From an uncultured Bacteroidaceae bacterium (GTDB lineage: Bacteria; Bacteroidota; Bacteroidia; Bacteroidales; Bacteroidaceae): a stretch of DNA of 64,000 nt. The first letter of the stretch is position 1. The number at the start of each line of letters is the position of its first letter. The notes under the pieces are model-generated. The model had not been told where the DNA came from. It worked only from the letters and a program-made list of their open reading frames with translations, and ran no database searches. The stretch lies in assembly GCA_905235525.1 (NCBI GenBank), contig CAJOLW010000020.1, positions 20,772 to 84,771 of the forward strand, given 5' to 3'. The position numbers were made by a program, and so were the translations under genes. Shown in pieces: positions 18,128-30,513 of this stretch.

Positions 18128-21100
18128 TTAATCATCATCTTCTTCATCATCATCTTCATGCTGTTTCATCCATTCAGACGGAGTCAAGCCATATAGAGAC
18201 TTGAAACTTGTAGAGAAAGCAGAAAGGGACTTGAAACCAGTGGCAACGCTCACACCTGTGATATCATAATTCTTGTCCGCCAAAAGTCGAGCCGCTTCTT
18301 TCAGTCTCACGTACTTAACGAAGTCACGTGGAGCCTGCCCTGTCAAATCCTTCATCTTCCGATAGAAATGCACACGGCTAATGCCCACCTTATCCGCAAC
18401 CAATTCAACGGAGAGTTCGGAATTATCCATATTCTCGTTAATCACCTTCATCACACGCTTCATCAAGTTCTCGTCTGGCGATTCCATCTCGACCTTGTCG
18501 ATATGCTCTTCTTGCTGCTTGTCACCATGATACTTCCCTTGCAACAGTTGGCGGGACTTCAGCAATTGCACCACCGTGGTACGAAGCACATCAATATTGA
18601 AGGGTTTCGACACATAAGCGTCAGCCCCATTCGAGATGCCAGCAATGCGGTCTGCGTCACTACCCAATGCCGTCACCAATACAATCGGGATATGATTGGT
18701 GTTGAAGTTGGATTTCAGTTTCTGGCACAAAGTCATACCATCCATCACGGGCATCATAATGTCGCTAATGACGATATCCACTTTCCCCGGATGAGAGATA
18801 ATGTAATCCCAGGCTTCCTGTCCATTAGCACATGCCTGAACCGTCAGTTCCGAGGACAACTCGCTCTGCACATACTGACGTATCGCTTCGTCATCTTCCA
18901 CCAACAGCACATTTTTCCAATGCGTGCCGTTTTGATTCTCTGCGGCAAGACTGAATATCGGCGATGTTTCTTCCTTCTCCTCTTTGCGTTCCGGTTCATC
19001 CAGAAACTCCGGCTGTATAGTCCTCAGAGATTCATTGCCGACAGGTATCGTCACAACAAACCTCGTGCCACTCCCTTCAGGGTTGTCCTCTATCATGATA
19101 GTGCCCTTGTGCAAGCGCACCAGCAACGATGTCAGGTTCAGTCCGATACCTGTACCGATATAACCATTCTGGTGCTTGGCAGAATAGAAACGTTCGAACA
19201 CCTTCGGTTTTTCATTATCAGGGATTCCCATGCCCGAATCAGTCACCAGAACTTCAAAGTTCGTATCCCTACCCTCCAGCAGCAACGTAATCTTTCCACC
19301 ATCTGGGGTGAACTTGAAAGCATTCGACAGGAGATTCATGACAATCTTGTCCATATTGTCCGGATCGACAAACACCTGCAGACTATCCACATTATGCACA
19401 AACTCATAATTGATCTGACGACTTTGCGCATTCGTCACAAACACATCATAGATGTTCTGCAAAAACCCCACCAGTTCCACCGAATGATAATCCAGCAAGA
19501 ACTTTCCTTGCTCAATCTTCCTCACATCCATCATCTGATTGACCAAACGGAGAATACGGTTTGAGTTTTCTTTCATCAACTGATAATTGCGCTGATGCTC
19601 AGGGTCTTTATCCCGTCCCATCATCTTCTCCAACGGTGCCAGGATCAGCGTCATGGGAGTACGAATCTCATGACTGATATTCATAAAGAACTGCACACGT
19701 GCCTCGTTCAACTCACGTTGCTGACGAGCACGCGCCATCACACGCCTCAACCTGACCTGACGCATCACAACATATTCATAGACGAACCAACATAAGGCAA
19801 GGAACAACAAGAAATACGCAATTTTAGCCCACACCGACGCATACCATGCAGGGTGCACCACTGCCACCAATTCGCGTTCCTCGCTAACAGTGCCCAATGC
19901 ATGTGCCCGCACCTTGATGTGATAGGTGCCAGGCTGCAAGTTGTCAAAGATGATGCGGGTGTTATTGCCACCTTGGTCTATCCATTTTCCGTCATCGATG
20001 CTATATTCAAAGGTCACATGCTGGTTGCTCAGCCCTTCCACACACAATTCCAGCACAAAGTGGTTGTCGGTATGACACACGTCCAATCTGCCACAATCGT
20101 CAATCAGTCCTTGCAGCATCTGATAACTTCCCGACATGTCCCCTTGATGGATGGCTCGGTCACCAACAAACACATCTACAAAGCGCAAATGTAACACACG
20201 TTCCTTATCCTGCCAATCCTTCATCAGCCTCGTGTCAAAATATGTGATGCCACCGATACCACTAAAATAGAGTTTGCCATCAAGTGCCAATGCCGCTCCA
20301 CGGCTAAATTCATTATCCTGCAAACCGTCATCCATAAAGAAGTTGGTAAATGTCTCTGCTTTCGTGTCCATGCATGACAAGCCGAAATCCGAACCCAGCC
20401 AGAGGTCTTTGCCATCCACACAAACCGATGTAATGCTATTGATGGGCAATCCGTCCGCTGTCGTATAGGTGTGTGCAGACAACGTCCCCGCATCAATTTT
20501 CATCAGTCCCTCATTCGTGGCAGCCCACACCGTCTGCCCGTCAGCAGAAACGGCAAAATGGCGTATGGAACTGTGGCCAGGTATCCTGACGCTCTTGTCA
20601 TGAATGACTCCCTCCTTGTCCGGACGGCACACGATGATGCCATCGGCCGTCCCCACGAAAAGTTTCTCCTTCACCTGCAAGACCGTATAGACGTATGGAT
20701 TGCCAATCACTTTTGCGTCAGCCGTCCCTTCTGGATTTGGCTTATAGTTGAAGTGCTTTCCTGTTGCATAATCATAATAATAGAATCCGTCTCCCATCGA
20801 TGCGACCCAATAGCAGTCCTTCTTGGCTGCAGGGCAAATTTCAAACACCCAGTTGAGTTCTTTTGTCAAGCAAGAGAAGCGTCCATCCTTCATCTGCCAC
20901 AATCCGTTATAGAAAGTACCCAGCAACAATGCCGAAGGCGCCGCGTCATAGATGGTTGTAAAGGCATGAGGCATGCCTGGATTGGAGTCCACGTTCCAAT
21001 GCTTTGAATCCGTACCATCTGCCGTCAGGAGATACAAGCCATCATTGTCCGACGAAGCCCAGATTCCCTTTTGAAAAGGTGCCGGATTCACTGCCTTGGC

Positions 21101-22159
21101 GATGGAAAAAACAGCATTTTTTCCAATAGTGTTCTTCGTGATGGAGTTCTGTCCAATACAGTCGAAAGCCGACTGGACAAACGGCTTCATCACCACCCCT
21201 TTCAGATAGACCGCCACCCATGCATTGCCGAAAGAGTCATACATGGCATCAACCACATTGCTTGTCGCCATGTCGAAGTCTTTCACAGAAATCACATGCT
21301 GCCTCACCTCACCAGTCCGTTCGTCATACACACGCACTCCTCCGCCATCGGTGCTCAAAAGCAAACGTCCATCCGTCCATGCCCTCAGACTCTGCACTGC
21401 TCCGCCCATGTCAACATCCGTCGCAACCAGTTCGAAACAGTCCTTCTCACCGTCATACACATAGACCCCACTGTTATAAGTCGCAGCATATAATTTCCCC
21501 GATGTACTGTTACACACATTCCGGACCAGTCGCAGTTCTTTGTACACACGAAAGCCCTTTGAAGTTTTCCGGCACAATTCACCCCTGCCATTGATGATCC
21601 ACAACACCTTTTTCGTGTCTTCATAGAGTCTCAGGGAACTGATGCCGTCCATGTCATACTCCATCGTGCGTTTCACATAGAAGTTGCCCTGCTTATCTTT
21701 CAGCAGTTCTCCGTTGCCATACCCGGCAAAGCACACCACCACCCGCTCATTCTGGATACGGGTGATGCTGATGACACGAGCCTTGACCGTGTCGTTTCCT
21801 TCTCTGATGAAAGGGATATCAGTAAACTTGTCCGTTGCATAATCATAAATCTGCATGCCAGCCCCTGTCCCAATCAGAATCTGACCATTCTTATATTCAA
21901 AGACAAACGTACTCTCGTCATAATAAAGTGATGAGGGGTTTCCTATTTCATGGCGATACACATTCATCTTCACACCATCATAGCGGTTCAGACCATTTTG
22001 TGTCGTCACCCAGATGTTGTGCCGACTATCCTCTGTAATGTTGCGGACACGTGAATTGGACAGTCCTTGCTTGGAACTGAAAAACGCCACGTTTTGGGCA
22101 TCCACATCCAAGGAACCCAACATAAGAAATATGAAGATTAATACATTTAGCCTTATCAT
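18128..22159 (-). CDS. Hybrid two-component system regulator (HTCS), probable xylan-locus activator
   Basis: 1343 residues. Signal peptide, then a two-propeller periplasmic sensor of Reg_prop repeats (for example ITEDSRHNIWVTTQNGLNRY), a Y_Y_Y domain (about 690-765), one membrane segment (about 772-795, YFLLFLALCWFVYEYVV), a histidine kinase with NISHEIRTPM (His about 829), a HATPase domain (NLLSNAFKFTPDG, GIGLNL), a receiver (VLLVEDDEAIR; Asp about 1131 in ISDIMMP) and a C-terminal AraC helix-turn-helix (SRVHFYRKMKDLTGQAPRDF). It ends in an unusual acidic tail rich in D and E. HTCS proteins bind oligosaccharides in the periplasm and activate nearby glycan loci, so the adjacent xylan genes are the likely target. 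A TATCTTTG -7 box lies on the minus strand at 22202-22209. Confidence 0.94.
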   Translation of the reverse strand: MIRLNVLIFIFLMLGSLDVDAQNVAFFSSKQGLSNSRVRNITEDSRHNIWVTTQNGLNRYDGVKMNVYRHEIGNPSSLYYDESTFVFEYKNGQILIGTGAGMQIYDYATDKFTDIPFIREGNDTVKARVISITRIQNERVVVCFAGYGNGELLKDKQGNFYVKRTMEYDMDGISSLRLYEDTKKVLWIINGRGELCRKTSKGFRVYKELRLVRNVCNSTSGKLYAATYNSGVYVYDGEKDCFELVATDVDMGGAVQSLRAWTDGRLLLSTDGGGVRVYDERTGEVRQHVISVKDFDMATSNVVDAMYDSFGNAWVAVYLKGVVMKPFVQSAFDCIGQNSITKNTIGKNAVFSIAKAVNPAPFQKGIWASSDNDGLYLLTADGTDSKHWNVDSNPGMPHAFTTIYDAAPSALLLGTFYNGLWQMKDGRFSCLTKELNWVFEICPAAKKDCYWVASMGDGFYYYDYATGKHFNYKPNPEGTADAKVIGNPYVYTVLQVKEKLFVGTADGIIVCRPDKEGVIHDKSVRIPGHSSIRHFAVSADGQTVWAATNEGLMKIDAGTLSAHTYTTADGLPINSITSVCVDGKDLWLGSDFGLSCMDTKAETFTNFFMDDGLQDNEFSRGAALALDGKLYFSGIGGITYFDTRLMKDWQDKERVLHLRFVDVFVGDRAIHQGDMSGSYQMLQGLIDDCGRLDVCHTDNHFVLELCVEGLSNQHVTFEYSIDDGKWIDQGGNNTRIIFDNLQPGTYHIKVRAHALGTVSEERELVAVVHPAWYASVWAKIAYFLLFLALCWFVYEYVVMRQVRLRRVMARARQQRELNEARVQFFMNISHEIRTPMTLILAPLEKMMGRDKDPEHQRNYQLMKENSNRILRLVNQMMDVRKIEQGKFLLDYHSVELVGFLQNIYDVFVTNAQSRQINYEFVHNVDSLQVFVDPDNMDKIVMNLLSNAFKFTPDGGKITLLLEGRDTNFEVLVTDSGMGIPDNEKPKVFERFYSAKHQNGYIGTGIGLNLTSLLVRLHKGTIMIEDNPEGSGTRFVVTIPVGNESLRTIQPEFLDEPERKEEKEETSPIFSLAAENQNGTHWKNVLLVEDDEAIRQYVQSELSSELTVQACANGQEAWDYIISHPGKVDIVISDIMMPVMDGMTLCQKLKSNFNTNHIPIVLVTALGSDADRIAGISNGADAYVSKPFNIDVLRTTVVQLLKSRQLLQGKYHGDKQQEEHIDKVEMESPDENLMKRVMKVINENMDNSELSVELVADKVGISRVHFYRKMKDLTGQAPRDFVKYVRLKEAARLLADKNYDITGVSVATGFKSLSAFSTSFKSLYGLTPSEWMKQHEDDDEEDDD

Positions 22160-22201
22160 TGGTTAGGTTAGTTTAGTATCGTAGTAACATTGTTTCGAAT
22201 G

Positions 22202-22209
22202 CAAAGATA
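22202..22209 (-). promoter_or_regulatory. -7 box for HTCS gene
   Basis: The minus strand reads TATCTTTG, about 43 bp upstream of the start. No paired GTAAC sites are present, so the regulator itself is probably expressed constitutively. Confidence 0.5.
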
Positions 22210-22277
22210 ATGAAAAAGGAATAAAACAACAAGAAAAGCATGAAAGAATACGCCAAAAAGTGTTTTTCATAAAAAAG

Positions 22278-22313
22278 AAAGCGGTGATGTGCCCATTGAC
22301 ACATCACCGCTTT
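22278..22313 (-). terminator. Terminator of the 22345-25914 transcript
   Basis: Inverted repeat AAAGCGGTGATGTG/CACATCACCGCTTT with an 8-nt loop, followed on the minus strand by CTTTTTTATG. Confidence 0.85.
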
Positions 22314-22344
22314 GATTATGTTTTCCTCAAAGGAAATGCTCTAA

Positions 22345-25300
22345 TTACTTTTGCAGATACTTCGCACCGTTCACGATAACGATACCCTTATAACTTGCAT
22401 CCACCTTCTGGCCGGCCAAGTTGTAAATAGCACCATCATTTGCAGGAGCCTTCTTTTCTACAGAACTGATGCCGGTAGCGATGTCAGCAGCCAACTCTTT
22501 AGCAGCCTTTGCATAGTCAAAATCATCGAGAGGAGCCGTGAAGTAAAGAACTGCATCTCTCACCCAAGTGTTGGTATCCCAGAAGGCTGCTGCCTCGTAT
22601 GCACCAATCTCTGAATCCCAGTTATGACCAGATGCCTGACCGGAAGTGTAGTGTTCCACTGCACCGATGGTGAGTTTCTGACCCTCCTTGATCTTAATGT
22701 TAGTGATGTAAGTTGGGTAGCCATTGGTATTGTAAGCACCTACAGAGAATGGAACCATGATAGGATCCTCATTATCCACCTGAGCGAAGATATACTTATC
22801 CCAAACGCCGTCAGCATTCTGAGCGTTGAAGAAACCGTATTCACCGTCATCATTGGCAGAGTTCTTCGATGCTGTACGTGAGTTGATATTGATTGTATAT
22901 ACACCTGCTGGTATATTTTCAATCACCTGATAGAACTTGTATTCAGCAGCCTGACCATAGCCATTGAGCGAAGCGGTAACCACAGGGTTGTCTGAAGAAG
23001 CAGCAGCAGTCATGCTCGCAGTTCCAGTATGATCTTCAAAGCCATCTTCTTCATTTCCAGTCTTATATTCAAGTGGCTCGAAAGTCCAACCAGCAAAGTC
23101 AACTACTGTATTAACTGTACCAGTCGTATAGAAGTTCGGGTTTCTGATGTAACCTGAAGCCTTGATACCAGAAAGGATGAGAGGATGACCTTCTTCATCG
23201 TGATTAGCAACCTGGTCTGGATCAGTCTCATCGAAATCCTCATCAATCTGATTACCATACTGCTTCTCCTTCAGCGGTTCGAGGTCATCGTCATTGGCGA
23301 TAGCCTGATAGAGTGCGAGCGTAATATGCTTGTTTGCATCATCGATGTATGAAGTTGCATCATCAGCGAGAGCATCCAAAACATCAAGCACTTCGTCGTC
23401 AACACCCAGCAAAAGACCGAGTTCAGAAGCCTGTCTTGCGCGGTAAGTCAGAATGTCAACAATATTCTTGATGTTGTTCAGAATACCAGGCACGCCATCC
23501 ACATCCAGAGAGGCAGCAGCCAGTTCTTCGTCAGAGAAGTTCTTAGGATCAACGCCGTCATACTTAGCGATGATAGCCTCAGCATCCTTCACCTTTGCAT
23601 TAGTCTTGTACTTGCCTTCAAGTGTTGCGATAGAAGCCACTGCACTTTCATAGTTCTTCACGAAGTTGTCATAGTTAGTCTTGCGCTCAGCGAGTTTCTG
23701 GCTTGCAGCGTTCAGTTCCTTCACCATGTCATCAACTTCCTGAGGATTGGTGAATGTACCTTCATTAGCCTTCTTGATAGTTGCAGCCAAAGCGTCCTTA
23801 GCAACACCGTCGTACTTCTCATCAGCACCATTCAGATTCAATTCAGCGGTCTCAATAGCATCCTTCAGTTTCTTCAGTGCAGCTGCGCCAGAAGAAGCGG
23901 GCTTAGAAGTAACTGAGAGAGATGTGAGAATCCAACACTGCCAACCAGAATTGCCTTCAAATTCCACATAATAGTAGCCAGGAGTCTCCACATAGAATTC
24001 CTTTTCTACAGGAAGCATCGCATCCTCAGTTGTGATGGTTGTGCCTTCGTGCAGAATCTTCGCATCAGGAGTAATGCTTGATTCCTCAAAGATAACAACA
24101 GGTTCGCCGTCGTCGCCAGGTTTGCAAACTCTCACAGCGTAAGGATTAGAATGATCCTCCCATGCGCCATTGCGGAAGGTCAGGAGATAAGTGCCTTCGT
24201 CAAGATAAAGAGCTTCTTCTTCTTGGATGCCATCACCCAATGCCCCGCCAATAACTGATTCAGCAGCATACTTACCGAACTGGAGAAGACCTTGGGAACC
24301 GCCACGAGCACCCCAATAGATACCGTGATTCACCTGCTCTGTTCCACCCATGATACGTGGAGCGCCACTACCCGAGTAAGGTTCAGCGACTGTACTCTGA
24401 CGTTCGCCATTGTCACTTGTACCGCTATAGCCGACAGGAAGAGCATCCTGACCGTATGGAGTGTAGTCAGACTGGTAAGCAATCACCTCTTCTGCATCGC
24501 CTTGAGGCTCACCGATTTCGAATGTGATTTCAGCATCCTCTGCGGTAACGCTTTCATCTTCATTCATGAGACCTTCAATGATAAATGAATATTCACCGTC
24601 TGAAAGACCTGAAACAGAAGTAGTGACAGTCTTGCCATCATCAGAAAGTTTCATGTCTGCAGTCAGGTCAGTCTTCTTAGACCCCTTCACCAAGATAGCC
24701 TTAGCCTTCTTGAGGCTCACAGCAGTTGTGAAAGTCATAGAAATTTCCTTCACATCCTCTGGCTTCAGATTGAACGAGTTGTTCACAGGAACAGAACTTC
24801 TCACAGTGGGCTGCCCCCATGCTTCGAACTCTGTGTCAACATTCTCGTCCCAATAAGCCGTCTCGTTCTTGAAACTGAACACCTGAACATTACCCTGAGT
24901 GTCAGAACTTGGGCGGTCAGAAGAAGAATAAAGCAGGTCTTCCGCACCGTCGAAACTTACAACCACTTCAGAATCGTCATACATGATTCCATCCACAAGG
25001 ATATAGAGGTATCCATCTTCCTTACCTTCTACATACACAACCTCAACCTCTTCGTCATCGATAGTGACTTTCACAATGTCCTTGTCGAAAGAGAAAGAGC
25101 CCTTGTTCTGCTTGGCAAGAGTTGCAAGGTTGGTAGCATAACCGAAATCAACCTTGATAATCTCACTACTGTGGGTCACTTCCCTTACAGCCACGCCTTC
25201 CTCAATCTTGATGTCATCAAGATAGTAAGTGGATGGACAGAACATGTTGGCGATGAAGAAATAAACCTCAGGAAGTTTGTCATTGAAATGAGACCTGTAG

Positions 25301-25914
25301 GTTTCGCCAGCCTGACCACCAAATCTTGCTGGATATTCGCCAGTACCCTGCCATGATGGAACAGTGGCATCCATTGCCTCAGCCGTCGGGTTGTAAACAA
25401 CGAATGACATGTGCTGCCACTCACCATTGAACTTAGTCTCAGCGTTAGGGCCTGTCACCTGATTCAAACCATAACTCAAGATAGACTTGTCATAGTTCTC
25501 CATACCCTTAGAGAGCCAAGATGTGAGTTTGGTCTCCACATCCTCACCATCCGTTCCCTCATAGGTCGGGTCGGCCTTAATCCAGAAACTGACACGATAA
25601 GGAGTTTCCAGTTTCAATGGAACACTCATCTTGAAACCGCGTTCCCAAGTCTGTCCCACCTCACCCGTATTGGCTGCCATGAAACAATACTCACCACTGT
25701 GTGGATCGTCGGTTGACTTTTCAGTCCACACATCTGTTTCTTTATAGTTCACCCAGTCGCCATAAAGGCCCAACTCGGGTGTCAAGGCATACTCCGTCTT
25801 GAATGCACCCTCTTGGGCGTCATCTTCAAAACCGAGTTCTGCCACAACGGTCTGTGCCTGCACAGAGGCAGCGCAGAAAAGACCAGTCGCAATCAGTAAG
25901 TAATTTCTTTTCAT
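22345..25914 (-). CDS. Large secreted multidomain protein of the xylan locus, function unknown
   Basis: 1189 residues. Signal peptide MKRNYLLIATGLFCAASVQA. Residues about 25-240 look like a carbohydrate-binding-module-like beta-sandwich (GLYGDWVNYKETDVWTEKS, YRVSFWIKADPTY). Next come Ig-like segments with DDEEVEVVYVEGKEDGYLYI. A further sandwich is found around 500-660 (GTYLLTFRNGAWEDHSNPYA). A helical FIVAR-like segment spans roughly 670-800, followed by another beta-rich domain. The C terminus is IYNLAGQKVDASYKGIVIVN then GAKYLQK, the tail shared by many proteins here. No catalytic motif was recognised. It forms its own unit with a paired-site promoter at 26096-26160 and a terminator at 22278. 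It may bind xylan at the surface. Confidence 0.75.
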   Translation of the reverse strand: MKRNYLLIATGLFCAASVQAQTVVAELGFEDDAQEGAFKTEYALTPELGLYGDWVNYKETDVWTEKSTDDPHSGEYCFMAANTGEVGQTWERGFKMSVPLKLETPYRVSFWIKADPTYEGTDGEDVETKLTSWLSKGMENYDKSILSYGLNQVTGPNAETKFNGEWQHMSFVVYNPTAEAMDATVPSWQGTGEYPARFGGQAGETYRSHFNDKLPEVYFFIANMFCPSTYYLDDIKIEEGVAVREVTHSSEIIKVDFGYATNLATLAKQNKGSFSFDKDIVKVTIDDEEVEVVYVEGKEDGYLYILVDGIMYDDSEVVVSFDGAEDLLYSSSDRPSSDTQGNVQVFSFKNETAYWDENVDTEFEAWGQPTVRSSVPVNNSFNLKPEDVKEISMTFTTAVSLKKAKAILVKGSKKTDLTADMKLSDDGKTVTTSVSGLSDGEYSFIIEGLMNEDESVTAEDAEITFEIGEPQGDAEEVIAYQSDYTPYGQDALPVGYSGTSDNGERQSTVAEPYSGSGAPRIMGGTEQVNHGIYWGARGGSQGLLQFGKYAAESVIGGALGDGIQEEEALYLDEGTYLLTFRNGAWEDHSNPYAVRVCKPGDDGEPVVIFEESSITPDAKILHEGTTITTEDAMLPVEKEFYVETPGYYYVEFEGNSGWQCWILTSLSVTSKPASSGAAALKKLKDAIETAELNLNGADEKYDGVAKDALAATIKKANEGTFTNPQEVDDMVKELNAASQKLAERKTNYDNFVKNYESAVASIATLEGKYKTNAKVKDAEAIIAKYDGVDPKNFSDEELAAASLDVDGVPGILNNIKNIVDILTYRARQASELGLLLGVDDEVLDVLDALADDATSYIDDANKHITLALYQAIANDDDLEPLKEKQYGNQIDEDFDETDPDQVANHDEEGHPLILSGIKASGYIRNPNFYTTGTVNTVVDFAGWTFEPLEYKTGNEEDGFEDHTGTASMTAAASSDNPVVTASLNGYGQAAEYKFYQVIENIPAGVYTININSRTASKNSANDDGEYGFFNAQNADGVWDKYIFAQVDNEDPIMVPFSVGAYNTNGYPTYITNIKIKEGQKLTIGAVEHYTSGQASGHNWDSEIGAYEAAAFWDTNTWVRDAVLYFTAPLDDFDYAKAAKELAADIATGISSVEKKAPANDGAIYNLAGQKVDASYKGIVIVNGAKYLQK

Positions 25915-26095
25915 AACTAAAAAAAAGTTTTTGGTTAAAATGAAAAATTTGGTTAATTTGTTTTAGTTTAATACAGTTGTTTTGGCTGATTCTGAAAAAT
26001 ATTCGGTTGCTATTATAATTATAAATAAAAGTATTTTGAGGGGCATTGCCACAAATCCACATATCTTCCATGTTTCTTTGCCACAAATCCCGTTG
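25915..26095 (-). other. Long 5' leader region of gene 22345-25914
   Basis: About 180 nt between the -7 box and the start codon. It is AT-rich with two copies of GCCACAAATCC (near 26047 and 26082). No reading frame or clear hairpin was identified; post-transcriptional control is possible. Confidence 0.4.
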
Positions 26096-26160
26096 CAAAG
26101 TTATAGAACTTGGGACAAATCTATTTTTGGGGATGTTACATGATTTTTTCGATAGGTTAC
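26096..26160 (-). promoter_or_regulatory. Paired-site promoter for gene 22345-25914
   Basis: On the minus strand: half-sites GTAACC (26155-26160) and GTAACA (26134-26139), 21 bp apart. The proximal one starts 36 bp upstream of the -7 box TAACTTTG (26096-26103). The same geometry occurs at four other promoters in this locus. The 5' leader is unusually long (about 180 nt). Confidence 0.75.
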
Positions 26161-26211
26161 AAATCCACGGAAAAAGGCGTGCTGATGGCCATTTCGGGAT
26201 ATTAGAGGAAA

Positions 26212-26255
26212 CAAAAAAGCCCTCCAAGGCATTCACGCTTTGGAGGGCTTTTTTG
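26212..26255 (-). terminator. Terminator of the GH43/GH10-CE1 transcript
   Basis: Perfect 16-bp arms CAAAAAAGCCCTCCAA/TTGGAGGGCTTTTTTG with a 12-nt loop, 46 bp beyond the stop codon. Arms ending in A6/T6 allow termination in both directions. Confidence 0.9.
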
Positions 26256-26300
26256 TTTCAAGAATTGTTGAAGCGGAACTTCAACCACGGGTTACTATTT

Positions 26301-28460
<2,160 letters not shown>

Positions 28461-28525
28461 TTAGTTTTTAAAAAGATTTGGTAATAAATTATATTAATGT
28501 ATCGTGATAACGTAATCACACGATG

Positions 28526-30186
28526 CTACAACTCCACACTCACCTGTCCGCCCACCTGCTTGGTAGCATAATAGAAGGCGGCATAGCGAGTTCCCATGAA
28601 GAGACGACGATAATCGAAGCGCATCTTATAATCAGCAGTGCCAATCCGTGTGAAGTTCTTGCCATCCAGACTATAGTAGAAATTTGCCGTGTCACGTTTA
28701 GGGCTGAAATCGCCGAAGTCACCATCAATGCGCAAATAAATCTTGCCCACCTTTCCCTTTGGCAACTTCACGGTCTCCACCTCTTTCGCATCCACCTTTG
28801 TGATTTCTTTGGTGTTGTTTGACAGGCTCACACTCTCCTCACTCATGGTTAGACTATATTGACCCGCGTTTAGTTTAATCCAGAATCACCATTTAATGCT
28901 GCAAAACCTACACAATCCCCATCTTTCATCTTGCGCGCGTCAATGCAGATGGTGTCTGAACAGGTGGGACCCCATGTGCGCCAAGTAAGCGTGTTACGGG
29001 CATCGAAGATATTCTTGCACAACACAGAAGTTTTCAACACGACACCGCCATTGCCGAACGGAGCAAAGGCGCGATAAGTAGCAGCATCGCGCATCGGTTT
29101 GCCAAAACTGATGCTTTCTCCCTTTCCTGGCAGTGGAGCAATGTCTTCCTTGATATAGTTGTGGTTCCACTGATAGTCTTTCTCAATCACAGCATAGGCT
29201 GGCTCCTTGTGGCACTCGCAGTCGCCATCGAGGGTCACCACCTCGGGAATGACGCCATCACCCTTGGTGCCCAGCACTGGCCATCCGTCAATCCATGAAC
29301 AAGGCTCCACGGTCAGCACGCGTCCCACTCCGTCACGGTCTTGGAACATGACGCCATACCATTCACCATGCTTGCCATCCACGATGGTGCCCTGACCGGC
29401 ATAGTTGAAACCGCCCAGTTTGCTCTTCAGAATCACCTTCGAGTCGTAAGGTCCTTCGATGTTCTTGCTGCGGTAGGCAATCTCTTCCCTGCCCGAACCC
29501 GGCCAGGCGATGCAGAGCAGATAGTACATGCCATCGTGCTTGATGAATCGGCTGCCCTCATGCAGTCCCTGTGGCTTACCTCTCAGTTCCAGTTTCTTGC
29601 GGATGCCACCCGGTTTCTCTGCCGTCAGGTCGGCTGTCAGTTCCACCAGATTGATGTCGCCACTGCCGGAGAACACATACACACGGTCGTCATCGTCGAA
29701 GAAGAGCGACGAGTCGTGATAGGCGGGCAGACGGCTGTGAAGTTTCCAGCCCTTGGCTGGGTCGTCGGTCTTGAAGACCATCGACTTGTGGGGGTCGTCA
29801 TTTGCCACGAAGAGCGCCCAGAAGGTGCCTTTATGATAGCGCAAGGTGGTCGCCCACTGTCCCCGTCCATACACGGTACCTTCCTTCAGGTCATAACGAG
29901 GCGTATCCTTGATTTCATCAAACAGATACGACACTGTCTCCCAGTGCACGAGATCCGTGCTGCGCATGATGGGAGCACCAGGGAAGAGGTGCATCGTGGT
30001 GGTGACCAGATAGTAATAGTCGCCCACACGGATGATGTCTGGATCGGGGGCATCAGCCCAGATGAAAGGATTCTTTACTTTGATTTTAGGTGAGTTTGAC
30101 ACCTCGGGCAACGCATCGGGCGTCGCTGTTTGTGCTGAAGCCATCGTGGCAACCAGCACACAGATAACAGATAGTAATTTTCGCAT
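28526..30186 (-). pseudogene. GH43 beta-xylosidase/arabinofuranosidase, frameshifted
   Basis: Two minus-strand frames form one enzyme: 28870-30186 (438 residues, signal peptide, catalytic beta-propeller) and 28526-28846 (C-terminal part). The first ends GDSGLN then stop. The second frame reads through NAGQYSLTMSEESVSL across the same DNA, so a 2-base surplus (or 1-base loss) near 28862-28875 restores one frame and gives about 553 residues. GH43 features: ADAPDPDIIRVGDYYY (base Asp), VYVFSGSGDINL, and GLHEGSRFIKHDGMYYLL (acid Glu). The C-terminal piece is the concanavalin-like domain common in this family. The catalytic propeller is intact, so a truncated product might still be active. First gene of a unit with a paired-site promoter at 30218-30282. 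Confidence 0.85.
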
Positions 30187-30217
30187 ATAGATATAAATTG
30201 GGAAATAGCATTTTGTG

Positions 30218-30282
30218 CAAAGTTACGGAAAAAGACGCACGAATACTTGCACAAATGTTTCATAAGCTTTGGATTTTGATAC
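30218..30282 (-). promoter_or_regulatory. Paired-site promoter for the GH43/GH10-CE1 unit
   Basis: On the minus strand: half-sites GTATCA (30277-30282) and GAAACA (30256-30261), 21 bp apart. The proximal one is 36 bp upstream of the -7 box TAACTTTG (30218-30225). Confidence 0.7.
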
Positions 30283-30385
30283 ATCTCTTTTTCGTTGAGG
30301 TTCAGAAAATCAATAAAAAATGCACTTTGTAACCCTTTATAAAAACGATGAAACACAATGGAAAGATGTTTTCGCAAAAAGTCCG

Positions 30386-30393
30386 TAACTTTG
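30386..30393 (+). promoter_or_regulatory. -7 box of a putative small RNA
   Basis: TAACTTTG on the plus strand with no plus-strand gene downstream; a terminator follows at 30447-30487. Confidence 0.5.
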
Positions 30394-30399
30394 CACCAG

Positions 30400-30487
30400 A
30401 AAAATTGATAATAAATAGGTTAGTAAAAAAGGTTTAGTATTCATGGAAGACTCTTCTTCGAGATGAAGGGGAGTCTTTATTTTTTTA
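30400..30487 (+). ncRNA. Putative orphan small RNA, about 88 nt
   Basis: Lies between a plus-strand -7 box and an intrinsic terminator, with no protein-coding gene of normal size. It contains only a 7-codon frame, MEDSSSR, starting at 30443 and ending inside the terminator stem. The 5' half is A-rich and likely single-stranded. Start is estimated from the -7 box; no homologue was recognised. Confidence 0.45.
30447..30487 (+). terminator. Terminator of the putative small RNA
   Basis: Stem AAGACTCTTCTTC/GAAGGGGAGTCTT, 13 bp counting two G-U pairs, 5-nt loop, followed by TATTTTTTTATT. Confidence 0.75.
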
Positions 30488-30513
30488 TTCAAGTTTCGAA
30501 AGTTGCTCAACTT

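Noticed and set aside
18368..19564. 398-residue plus-strand frame
   Set aside because: Antisense to the HTCS kinase and receiver domains; no recognisable motif.
25826..26236. 136-residue minus-strand frame upstream of the 22345-25914 gene
   Set aside because: It overlaps the true start and its signal peptide in another frame, runs through the promoter and a terminator, and has no family features.
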